In this document: piece by piece, positions 1-8,365 of the stretch
Position numbering within the stretch: the first letter of the stretch is position 1
Layout of the letters: every line of letters starts with the position of its first letter
Source: Candidatus Nanoarchaeia archaeon
GTDB taxonomy: Archaea; Nanobdellota; Nanobdellia; Pacearchaeales; GW2011-AR1
Assembly (NCBI GenBank): GCA_028713045.1
Contig: JAQTOY010000006.1
Span: 1-33,415 of the forward strand
Reading direction: 5' to 3'
DNA length: 33,415 nucleotides
Position numbers and translations under genes: made by a program
Notes under the pieces: generated by a model
Told to the model about the DNA's origin: nothing
The model's database searches: none
Seen by the model: only the letters and a program-made list of their open reading frames with translations

Positions 1-769
1 TCGGAGGAGTTTCAGGGTCAGTTATATAATCAAATTGAACCGGATTGTTCAAAACCTTTAAATCAAACGCATCATAACTTTCTCCATCAGGTATTCCTCT
101 CAAATAAGTCTTATAGTTGCTTTCTTTTCCGATTTTATTAAAAACAGCAATCAGATCATTGGAATCTTTATTGTATACCTCTATTTTTGACCCATCCATT
201 GAAATGCTTTTTGCAAAAAGAGTTATATCATTTTTATTTGTAAGGTTCTTTTCAAAATAAGCTCGTACATATTCTCCAGGATTAACCAGGCTCCATAGGT
301 CATCCTTCTGGATGACGGAATCCGTTATATCCCTTAAAGAAGTTCTAGAAGAATCAAAATGCTCTGCTTTAATTATGTTTGTCTGTTCAATATTCTTCGA
401 ATAATTTTTAATATCAATTAGTCCATCTAAATATGCAGCAAGATTAGTAGAAAAAGTATCTAATTTCTGCACTATATTCTGATTTTCAATAATCGCAAAT
501 CCCGAAGTCTTTGAAAAATTATTTAATCCAAGAGCTAAAATAAAGAATAGAACAATCATAAAAAAAGCTACAAACCCAAATAATACTCCTTCAATAATTT
601 TTTTAAAATTTTTGTTAATATTTGGGGTTATCTTATTTAACAACTCATCTTTTTTTGTTGGACCAGAAACAAATTTAGAAATGACCCTCCCTTTTTTATC
701 CCTATGACTTTCATAATAGTAAGGTCCAAAAATTTTATTATTGCGCTTTATATATTTTTTATACACCAT
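1..769 (-). CDS. Partial membrane-anchored protein (C-terminus beyond window start); begins MVYKKYIKRNNKIFGPYYYESHRDKKGRVISKF, then a hydrophobic segment
   Basis: Read by eye on the minus strand from ATG at 767-769; open to base 1, so absent from the ORF track. TM segment GVLFGFVAFFMIVLFFILALGL. Confidence 0.8.
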   Translation of the reverse strand, partial: MVYKKYIKRNNKIFGPYYYESHRDKKGRVISKFVSGPTKKDELLNKITPNINKNFKKIIEGVLFGFVAFFMIVLFFILALGLNNFSKTSGFAIIENQNIVQKLDTFSTNLAAYLDGLIDIKNYSKNIEQTNIIKAEHFDSSRTSLRDITDSVIQKDDLWSLVNPGEYVRAYFEKNLTNKNDITLFAKSISMDGSKIEVYNKDSNDLIAVFNKIGKESNYKTYLRGIPDGESYDAFDLKVLNNPVQFDYITDPETPP

Positions 770-773
770 CTTT

Positions 774-808
774 TTTGTAAGGTAACTCTGAAAATTTGTA
801 AGGTAACT
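774..808. promoter_or_regulatory. Two direct copies of TTTGTAAGGTAACT, 21 bp apart, just upstream of the 1-769 minus-strand gene
   Basis: Identical 14-mers at 774-787 and 795-808. Confidence 0.5.
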
Positions 809-1280
809 TTAACTAAAATAGTCAATTATTATCAAATAAATGTTAATCTGACCATTCTTTCTTTTTTATTGAATTGCACTACGGATAATTAGAAAACTTT
901 GTTTAAAAAGGTTGCGAAACAATAGAGATTATTGAATTAAATCAAAAGAATTTAAAGATTTAATAAACTCTATTAAAAGTGAACTAAAAAATAAACAATA
1001 ATAGAGATAATTCATTAAAAAATATCTTTTAAAATAGATTTTACTTTCTATTTTGCTTCTATTTGCTAATCTTGTAGCTTTTATCCTATCTATTGTCCAT
1101 TAATCCCTTGGAAGACACTTAGATTTTCTTTTTAGAGATTATAAAATTTTTATTTTTAAAGTATTTTTGTTTTTAAGCCTTTAAGAGGCATATTTTGAAA
1201 ACATTATAAAATTTCAGAGGGTCTAACTTAAGCCATTTTTCGTAAAAGTTTAAAAAGAGTGCTTTTTAATTGATTATAAA

Positions 1281-2312
1281 ATGGAAAAAAATCAAACAAA
1301 TAAATCGAAGAGAACTAGAAAGAAAATATTGTTTAATTTAGTAGGGTTTTTAGGATTAGTTTTAACTTCAATATCCTTAGGGGTAAAGAAATTTCAAGAT
1401 TACCATCAGGATTTTCAAACTGATCATTTTGGAACAAGAGAGAATCCTGCCTATACTGTAAATAAAAGCATTAATGAACAAGATACAGAAACCTATTCTT
1501 CATTTTATGGAGCTTTATATGAAAAAAGAATAAAAGATTTAGAAATTGCCCTCCGAGAGTATAAATCTGATCCAAAATTAAAGTCGAACCTTGAACAGCT
1601 GTTAAAACAGATAAATGATGAAGACCAAAGATTAATGGAAGAATATCAACTTGTCTTTCTAAGAAATCAGGATAATCAGTTAAATGCTGATTCTGAGAAT
1701 AACGACTCTGTTGCAAAAAGGGCAAAAACGCTTTTTTTATCAATGACTGGAAAAGAGTATCCTCCAGAAATAAAATTAAGATTAGGAAGACCAATAATTA
1801 ATGGCGAAGAGGTGCAGGGAGGTTATCAGCCTACAAAAAGGAGAATAACTGTTTATCCTAGCAATTTTGAGGATACTTTGTTAAGTTCCATGCATGAAAT
1901 TGGTCATTCAATAGAGGCACATACAAAAGATCGATTATTTGGAAACCATAGCTACGAAGAGCAGTTAATGAGCGAGGCTTCAGCATATTGCTTTCAAAAT
2001 GCCTCTTGTTATTTTGAAGATCCAAAGACTCGAAAATTAATGTTGCAAACTCATAGAATTGAACTATTTGAAGATGTCATGTTGTCTTCTAGAGGCAGAA
2101 AAGACTATCGTATTGAAGCAATGATTTTATCAGATGCAGCTACTACACATTTCGGAAATCCGGTTACAGCATTTCAGTATCTTCAAAAAACTCCTTACAG
2201 GGAATTGGACCCAGACATTCTGCATTTAATGCAAAGAAATAAATCTATTTTTCTAAGGCAAAATCAACTTAAAACAGAAGCGGAAAATATCCTAAGGGCC
2301 CCTGGAAATTAA
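1281..2312 (+). CDS. Membrane-anchored putative zinc metallopeptidase (HEIGH motif)
   Basis: N-terminal TM segment; SSMHEIGHSIEAH contains HExxH. Confidence 0.6.
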   Translation: MEKNQTNKSKRTRKKILFNLVGFLGLVLTSISLGVKKFQDYHQDFQTDHFGTRENPAYTVNKSINEQDTETYSSFYGALYEKRIKDLEIALREYKSDPKLKSNLEQLLKQINDEDQRLMEEYQLVFLRNQDNQLNADSENNDSVAKRAKTLFLSMTGKEYPPEIKLRLGRPIINGEEVQGGYQPTKRRITVYPSNFEDTLLSSMHEIGHSIEAHTKDRLFGNHSYEEQLMSEASAYCFQNASCYFEDPKTRKLMLQTHRIELFEDVMLSSRGRKDYRIEAMILSDAATTHFGNPVTAFQYLQKTPYRELDPDILHLMQRNKSIFLRQNQLKTEAENILRAPGN

Positions 2313-2417
2313 ATCTAAAAATTAGGGCAATATATATCTGAAAGTTAGAACCGGACAGAGTTATTAAATTAATTTTTCTGTCTAAAATAAATAGAATAAA
2401 ATTTAATGCAGACTAAC

Positions 2418-3173
2418 CTAGTATTCATAAAAAATGACTAAATCTCCTCTATCATCCCTCATAAAAAACCTGTCTCCTCCATCATTCCAAACTTCTATTT
2501 CAGAATTATAGTTTTTTGCTTTATTGCTGTCCAGATTATTAAGATAAAAAAAATGATTTGCATCATCCTTAACAAACCATCCAGTTAAATTACAATTAAA
2601 ATCACATCTATTCTCTATAATAAAATACTCAATTTCTGCGTTTAATTCCTTAAGCTTGATGCACTCTGCGCATTTTTCAGAGCTCTCTTTCCAAATCCCG
2701 ATTTTGCTTTTCCTTGCAAAATCTTCTGCATCTTCAAGATTTTTCTGATAACTTAAACCATCAATCATAAAAGAAGTAGCTAACCCTTCCTGTAAAATCT
2801 CTGCATTAATTAGATTTCCTCCATAAAAAAGATACCTCAATTTCCGTTCATATCGGTCAAAATCTTCATTATCTCTTAATAATTCCACATCTTTTCCTTC
2901 AAAGGTTTTCAAGAATTCTGTTGCTTTTTTTGAATAAGGCATTCCTTTTTCAAGAGTGTTTATTCCCAATAACCTTATTTTTTCCTTGTTTCCATTAATT
3001 TCAACCTCAATAGTATCTCCGTCTATTGCTCTTGTAAAAAAAGCCGGCTCTTTTTCATAGCCCGAACCAGAGTCTTTGACAGATTCTCCTGTAAAATTAG
3101 GATAGTAATAAGCGAGTATTCCGAGCAGAATTACTATTATAAAAAATGTGAACAACCTTTTTATGAACCCCAT
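2418..3173 (-). CDS. Thermonuclease (SNase-like) with signal/TM segment and a possible C-terminal lamin-tail-like domain
   Basis: AIDGDTIEVEINGNKEKIRLLGINTLE...YERKLRYLFYGGNLINAEILQEGLA is SNase-like. The start MGFIKRLFTFF at 3173 is more plausible than the ORF-track start at 3218. Confidence 0.8.
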   Translation of the reverse strand: MGFIKRLFTFFIIVILLGILAYYYPNFTGESVKDSGSGYEKEPAFFTRAIDGDTIEVEINGNKEKIRLLGINTLEKGMPYSKKATEFLKTFEGKDVELLRDNEDFDRYERKLRYLFYGGNLINAEILQEGLATSFMIDGLSYQKNLEDAEDFARKSKIGIWKESSEKCAECIKLKELNAEIEYFIIENRCDFNCNLTGWFVKDDANHFFYLNNLDSNKAKNYNSEIEVWNDGGDRFFMRDDRGDLVIFYEY

Positions 3174-3275
3174 AAATGAACAATAAACCCAATAATTAAA
3201 AATCTTGTGCCACAGCAAGCTTTTTAAACATCTCTAATTAATTAACTTTATAAATTACAGATTTAATAGAACACC

Positions 3276-3584
3276 ATGTCAAAAGTAAGAATAAAACTCA
3301 AAAGCATGAAGATTGAGGATTTGAACAAAATCTGCAATCAGATAAAAGATATTGCCTCAAAACTAGGTGTGCCTATTTCAGGTCCAATTCCTCTTCCAAC
3401 AAAAAAGCTTAAAATAACAACAAGAAAATCTCCATGCGGAAATGGAACTGCTACTTTTGACAACTTTGAGATGAGAATCCATTCAAGAGTTATTGATTTG
3501 CCTGCCGATGATAGAGTTCTTCATGCAGTAATGAGATTATATGTTCCAAGGAACATAACCATAAAAATAGAGATGAAAGAATAA
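3276..3584 (+). CDS. rps10: 30S ribosomal protein S10
   Basis: Size and motifs KVRIKLKSMKIEDLNKICNQIKDIA...GPIPLPTKKLKITTRKSPCGNGTATFDNFEMRIHSRVIDL. Confidence 0.95.
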   Translation: MSKVRIKLKSMKIEDLNKICNQIKDIASKLGVPISGPIPLPTKKLKITTRKSPCGNGTATFDNFEMRIHSRVIDLPADDRVLHAVMRLYVPRNITIKIEMKE

Positions 3585-3615
3585 TTTTTCCTAGAACACA
3601 AAATAATTTATTGAA

Positions 3616-5070
3616 TCAGTATGATTTCCCAACCCTTGCGATGTAATTTGCAGGCTTATTACAAATAACACAATTGCCTTTTTGTTTAGGTTGATTTTCC
3701 GAAATATTCAGAATCTTTGCACCATTAGTCTTAAATTTTAACATATCTTCACACTCCCTTGAAGAACATAAAGGAGTAAGCGCTATTTTTTTGTCTTCAA
3801 TTGCTTTTTGAAGATTTTTCAAGGATTCCACTTCAACAAGATTATCCTTTAATAATTTTTCAGCTTTTTTATAAAGATTTTTCTGTATATCCTCCATAAT
3901 TTTTGGGATTTCTTTGTTCAAATCTTTTATCTTTATGGATTGTTTTTTAAAATTGTCTCTTCTAAATAAAGTGACTTCCTTTTTCTGTAAGTCTCTTGGG
4001 CCAATTTCAATTCTCATAGGTATTCCTTTTAATTCATATTCATTGAATTTAAAACCCGGCCTTTGATCTTCCCGGTCATTCAAGATAGGATTAAATTCCT
4101 TGAGATTTTTTTGTATTTCCCTTGCTTCTGAAAGAACTTCTTTTTTTGTTTTTTCATCAAAAATGGGTATTATAACTATTTTATTTACTGCTATTCTAGG
4201 AGGAATAACTAATCCTTTTTCATCTGAATGTATTGCAAACATTACTCCGAGCATCCTTGTTGATATTGCAAAAGTGTTCTGCCATGCATATTCCTCTTTT
4301 CCATCTTTGTTCAAAAACTTTATGTCATAGGCTTTTGCAAAATTTTGTCCATCAAAATGAAAGTCAGGACCTTGGACAGATTTTCCATTAGGCATATAAA
4401 ACTCCATAGAGACAGTGTATTCAGCTCCTGCAAATTTTTCTTTTTCAGATTTTTTTCCAATCAAAGAAGGCAATGCCAAGAATTCTTCGCAAATTTCATT
4501 ATAAACTCCGATTATTTCATTTTTTTCATTTTCAGCTTCTTGTTTTGTTGAATAAACTGTATGCCCCTCATTCCATAGGAATTCCCTTGTCCTCAAAAAT
4601 GGAACTGGATGTTTAAATTCCCATCTAACAACATTATTCCATTGATTAAGTTTTAATGGCAAATCCTTCCAGGAACGTATCCATTTGGAATAAGAAGGAT
4701 ACATTATTGTTTCAGAGGTTGGACGGACTGCAAGCCTTTCGCTTAATTTCGTATCTCCTGCATGAGTCACCCATGCAACTTCTGGAGAAAATCCTTCCAC
4801 ATGCTCTTTTTCTTTTGAAAGAAATTTTTCAGGTATGAATAATGGAAAATAAGCATTTTTAATGCCTAATTTTTTGAATCTTTTATCAGTCTCTTCCTTT
4901 ATTTTTTCCCAAATCTCATAAGCAGTTGGTTTAAAAACAATGCATCCAGAAACATCAGTATAATCTGCCAAATCTGCTTTAAGCATTATTTGAGTGAACC
5001 ATTCTGAGAATTCATCCTTTTCAGCGGTTATCCCTAAATCAGATTTTTTATCATCCTTGGTCTTTGTCAT
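3616..5070 (-). CDS. proS: Prolyl-tRNA synthetase, archaeal/eukaryotic type
   Basis: 484 aa; RPTSETIMYPSYSKWIRSWKDLPLKLNQWNNVVRWE, AYDIKFLNKDGKEEYAWQNTFAISTRMLG, Cys-containing C-terminus ending RVGKSY. Confidence 0.95.
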   Translation of the reverse strand: MTKTKDDKKSDLGITAEKDEFSEWFTQIMLKADLADYTDVSGCIVFKPTAYEIWEKIKEETDKRFKKLGIKNAYFPLFIPEKFLSKEKEHVEGFSPEVAWVTHAGDTKLSERLAVRPTSETIMYPSYSKWIRSWKDLPLKLNQWNNVVRWEFKHPVPFLRTREFLWNEGHTVYSTKQEAENEKNEIIGVYNEICEEFLALPSLIGKKSEKEKFAGAEYTVSMEFYMPNGKSVQGPDFHFDGQNFAKAYDIKFLNKDGKEEYAWQNTFAISTRMLGVMFAIHSDEKGLVIPPRIAVNKIVIIPIFDEKTKKEVLSEAREIQKNLKEFNPILNDREDQRPGFKFNEYELKGIPMRIEIGPRDLQKKEVTLFRRDNFKKQSIKIKDLNKEIPKIMEDIQKNLYKKAEKLLKDNLVEVESLKNLQKAIEDKKIALTPLCSSRECEDMLKFKTNGAKILNISENQPKQKGNCVICNKPANYIARVGKSY

Positions 5071-5159
5071 AGAATTATATGAATCTTAAGGTATTTATAA
5101 ATTTAACAGAAATCTCCAACCAATAATCTTATTAATTGATTTTTATTAGAGTTATTAAA

Positions 5160-5290
5160 GGGCCCGTAGTTCAATGGATAGAACACTTGGTTTCGGTGAG
5201 AATTTTTCACCTGACTATCTTCAGTGATAGATTAACAGGTGGAAAAATCGAAAAACCCAGGTGATCGGGGTTCAATTCCTCGCGGGCTCG
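5160..5290 (+). tRNA. tRNA-Arg(TCG) with intron (about 5197-5255)
   Basis: Acceptor GGGCCCG/CGGGCTC, D-arm GTTCAATGGATAGAAC, anticodon stem CTTGG/CCAGG, T-arm CGGGGTTCAATTCCTCG, discriminator G. TTTCG/CGAAA with a 3-nt AAC bulge is consistent with a BHB splice motif. Confidence 0.88.
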
Positions 5291-5293
5291 TAT

Positions 5294-5312
5294 TTGCCAC
5301 TGAAAGTGGCAA
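5294..5312 (+). other. Perfect hairpin TTGCCACT-gaa-AGTGGCAA in the tRNA-Arg 3' trailer
   Basis: 8-bp perfect stem with a triloop, 3 nt after the tRNA. Confidence 0.75.
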
Positions 5313-5324
5313 TTATGTCTTGAG

Positions 5325-5458
5325 AATTGAACCACAAGGGGTTCAATTACTTCAATTCGATAGAAGAGAATTGAAGTCACCAAGAATTTTGTGGATTAAA
5401 AAATCCTAGATTTTTTACCTGCTATCCAAAATTGTTGAGTGCCTCGCAGGCTCGTATT
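5325..5458 (+). repeat. Partial second copy of the tRNA-Arg T-arm and 3' acceptor, interrupted by a hairpin array (5349-5441)
   Basis: GGGGTTCAATT 5338-5348 equals tRNA 5267-5277. CCTCGCAGGCTCGTATT 5442-5458 matches tRNA 5278-5294 at 16/17. Inverted copy AATTGAACC at 5325-5333. Confidence 0.8.
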
Positions 5459-6317
5459 ACACACTCTCAATAATTATCGCAAGAACAACGCATACAAGAA
5501 TCACTATAGAAGAAATTATATTTCTTAAGGTAAGCTTTTCTTTAAGGAAAATCTTTGCAAAAACATATATGAATATTGGTGTCAATATGAACAAGATTGT
5601 TGTAAAAACTATCCCATAAACCTCATAGCCGTAATACAATATCACTCTATAAATAACCCAGATTATTCCTGTTAATAATATGAACAAACCTGTTTTCTTA
5701 TCTGTTTTTAATTTTGGCCTGAATATAAGCAGAGTAATAATAAAAATCACAGAACACCTTAAAAAATAAAATGTGAAACCATTATAATATGAAAGAATAA
5801 ATTTTGAAAGAACTAATTCAACTGCAAAAAACAAACTCCCTAACAATGCGGCGATTATGTATTTATCAAAAACCAAGTGATGTTTTTTAATATGAGAAAC
5901 AACTAAAGTAATGCTTGCTATAAATCCCAATAATAAAATAGAATAATTCCTCTCATTATAGTAGATTTCAAAGAAAAAACTCATTATAAATGCGAACAGA
6001 ATTGTTAACAAAGGTTGCATCAATCTTATAGGTTCAATCACACTAAGATTCTCCCTTTTAAGTGCAACAAAAGTCAGAAGATTTGCAATTATTGAAAAAA
6101 ATATTACCAAGAAAAATACAAATAGATTTTTAAATAAATAAGCTTCTGGTGAAACTCTCCAAAAAAAGAAACTCAAAGGAAGCGTTGCAATTACAATTGC
6201 CAAGAAACCAAAAACAGTATAATTTTTGTAGTTCAAAGACCTCTTTTTCAAAATAATCTTTTCAATAGTCATTCCAGCACCTTCAAGGAATGCTCCGATT
6301 ATAGGTAAGTATATCAC
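5457..6317 (-). CDS. EamA/DMT-family transporter-like membrane protein
   Basis: About 10 hydrophobic segments, EKIILKKRSLNYKNYTVFGFL...AKIFLKEKLTLRNIISSIVILVCVVLAI. Confidence 0.7.
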   Translation of the reverse strand: MIYLPIIGAFLEGAGMTIEKIILKKRSLNYKNYTVFGFLAIVIATLPLSFFFWRVSPEAYLFKNLFVFFLVIFFSIIANLLTFVALKRENLSVIEPIRLMQPLLTILFAFIMSFFFEIYYNERNYSILLLGFIASITLVVSHIKKHHLVFDKYIIAALLGSLFFAVELVLSKFILSYYNGFTFYFLRCSVIFIITLLIFRPKLKTDKKTGLFILLTGIIWVIYRVILYYGYEVYGIVFTTILFILTPIFIYVFAKIFLKEKLTLRNIISSIVILVCVVLAIIIESV

Positions 6318-7237
6318 TTTTTTTGCCTCTTTTTTTGTCTAAATTTATTGAACAATATTATTACGGCAAATATAAAGAATATTATAAACGCTATTAAATA
6401 AATGTTAAAAGAATTATTAGAGGTGTTAATTGCATAACCAGTATATTTATTCATATTTATTAATAAAATGAACAAAACAAAAATTCCTATAATCCATATA
6501 AATTTCAAAACTTGTTCTAATCCAAATTTCTCCCTTTCTGAATTTAAGGACTTACTTTTTCTTTTTGTTATTTTTCCAGGCTTAATCCGCCCATGTAATT
6601 TATACTGGGGATCTTCTCTAAAAAACCTATGCCTAACCTCCTGATTTGGAAGAGAGAATAATGTCCCATAATCGTCAATTCTTCTTAAGTCTACCTGATC
6701 TGCAAATTCATAAGCTCTCTGATGTTTTAAGATTTCCTTCCTATAACTTTCAGCCTCTTGTTTTTCTGATGGATCTAAACTTGTTCGTCTTGTTTTTCTA
6801 GCTCTTTTTAATTCATTCATTATATGCTCTCGAGTGTATAAATCCCTAGCAAAAACCAATTTATCTGTAGGTTTTGTAACTTGTTCTAAAATTTTTCTAC
6901 CCAGATAACCAAAAAATTCATCAGTTTGAGATTCTTTTCTTCTGCCCGAAGGTTTTATTGGAAATCCAAAAATAGATCTTATGTAATCACCAAAACCTAT
7001 TCTCTGCGAGCTCTTTCCTTCAGCATAATGCCTTAAAAAATGTCCTATCTCTTCACCTAAAATATTTCCAGAATTCAAAGCCCTTTCTGGAATTTGAATA
7101 GAATTAAAAATAAGATTATAACTAGGCTCACATTTTTCAGTAATCTCTATTTTAGGATATTGTTCTCTTGGAATTTCAACACCTATCTTTTTAGACATTC
7201 TTCCAATTAAATCGTAAACTTTAGCTTGATAATCCAT
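6314..7237 (-). CDS. Hypothetical protein with degenerate metalloprotease-like EEIGHFLRHY motif and two C-terminal TM segments
   Basis: ORF overlaps the 5457-6317 start by 4 bp, suggesting an operon. Confidence 0.6.
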   Translation of the reverse strand: MDYQAKVYDLIGRMSKKIGVEIPREQYPKIEITEKCEPSYNLIFNSIQIPERALNSGNILGEEIGHFLRHYAEGKSSQRIGFGDYIRSIFGFPIKPSGRRKESQTDEFFGYLGRKILEQVTKPTDKLVFARDLYTREHIMNELKRARKTRRTSLDPSEKQEAESYRKEILKHQRAYEFADQVDLRRIDDYGTLFSLPNQEVRHRFFREDPQYKLHGRIKPGKITKRKSKSLNSEREKFGLEQVLKFIWIIGIFVLFILLINMNKYTGYAINTSNNSFNIYLIAFIIFFIFAVIILFNKFRQKKRQKK

Positions 7238-7376
7238 CTCTTCTTATTTTACCTCTTTATCCTTAAACAAAGGTTATTTGTTATTTAAATTATTTTACTT
7301 TTTAGCTTTTTAGTGACAGCATAAATATAAAAAGACATTTTAAGATAACTTATAGTTTTATAAAAAGGTGATATCA

Positions 7377-8135
7377 ATGGATAGCCAATATACCAAAAAT
7401 ATAGAAAAGGAATTAAAAGTTGAAATTCTTACTGACCAAAATCAGATTTTAAAGGGTACTGTTGATGATATTCTAACAAAAGACCGTTATCACATCAAAG
7501 GTGTTAAGGTAAGACTGAAAAATGGCGGGATTGGAAGAGTTCAGAGAATATTTTTTAATGATGAACAGAAAAATAAAAAAAATTTAGATGATACAGAGGC
7601 GTTAATCAAGAATGGGGAAAATTTCTTTAATGAGTTCAAATTAAACTGTTCATGGAGCGAGAATTACTCTTCTGAACAAATAAACCAGAGCAAATCTCCA
7701 GAAGTACATAACTTTGGAAGAAAAGCCTGCAAAGTTATAATTGCAAAGTCTATTGCTAGTTTTTTAAACTCATCTGGAGGCAATTTAATAATAGGTATAA
7801 AAGAGAAAAAAGAAGAAAATAAGTTTGAGATAATTGGCATTGATGAAGAGATAAAATCCAATAATGGCAAGGATGGATATAAAAGGATGATTCTAGATAA
7901 TGTGATAAGAGCATATTTCCCGCCAAGAATTTATAATCATTTAAACGATTATATTTCAATAAATTTTACAGAAATTTCAGGAAAAACATTGTGCTTGATT
8001 AAGATTAAAAAAAGCGAATCCAAAGTTTTTTTAAAATTAAATGATAAAGAAGTTTTCGTGATAAGGGTTGAATCAGAAAACCGGGTCCTAGAAGGGGAAA
8101 AGATGGTTGATTATTGTGTGAAGCATTTCAAATGA
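7377..8135 (+). CDS. YwbE (DUF2196)-like domain fused to an AlbA_2/Schlafen-type putative DNA-binding domain
   Basis: N-terminus LKGTVDDILTKDRYHIKGVKVRLKNGGIGRVQRI; C-terminus FFNEFKLN...VIIAKSIASFLNSSGGNLIIGIKE. ATG at 7377 follows a GGTGAT SD; the track starts at GTG 7368. Confidence 0.7.
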   Translation: MDSQYTKNIEKELKVEILTDQNQILKGTVDDILTKDRYHIKGVKVRLKNGGIGRVQRIFFNDEQKNKKNLDDTEALIKNGENFFNEFKLNCSWSENYSSEQINQSKSPEVHNFGRKACKVIIAKSIASFLNSSGGNLIIGIKEKKEENKFEIIGIDEEIKSNNGKDGYKRMILDNVIRAYFPPRIYNHLNDYISINFTEISGKTLCLIKIKKSESKVFLKLNDKEVFVIRVESENRVLEGEKMVDYCVKHFK

Positions 8136-8161
8136 GTTTTCTGAAGATATTTGTAAAAAAT

Positions 8162-8190
8162 AGTCTGACTTCGTCTAAGACTCTTTTTCT
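8162..8190 (+). terminator. Intrinsic-terminator-like hairpin plus T-tract
   Basis: AGTCT-GAC-TTC-GTC-TA-AGACT followed by CTCTTTTTCT. Confidence 0.5.
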
Positions 8191-8365
8191 AATAAATTTT
8201 TATTAGTGTCTCAATCAGGAGATTAAAAAATCAACAATCAAAGCAAAATCTTATTTACATAACTTATTATAACTATTACATTAATTACTAATATAAGAAA
8301 TTTAACATTGCTGAAAGCATATTAAATTTCAATTATTTCTATTAGGAAAGATGAATTCATATTTT

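Noticed and set aside
704-892. ORF 62 aa on plus strand
   Set aside because: Low-complexity AT-rich ORF overlapping the real minus-strand gene start and its repeats.
890-1280. Degenerate direct repeats (AACAATAGAGATTATTGAATTA / AACAATAATAGAGATAATTCATTA)
   Set aside because: Very AT-rich region; similarity is modest and could be compositional.
1471-1794. 107-aa minus ORF inside the metallopeptidase gene
   Set aside because: Antisense shadow ORF with no recognisable domain.
2313-2417. Possible hairpin ACAGA...TCTGT in a convergent gap
   Set aside because: Short stem with a long AT loop; not convincing.
5291-5458. A second complete tRNA or a split-tRNA 3' half
   Set aside because: No matching 5' acceptor strand or D-arm in the segment, and the T-stem is interrupted. 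A split 3' half cannot be excluded, but an intact tRNA lies immediately upstream.
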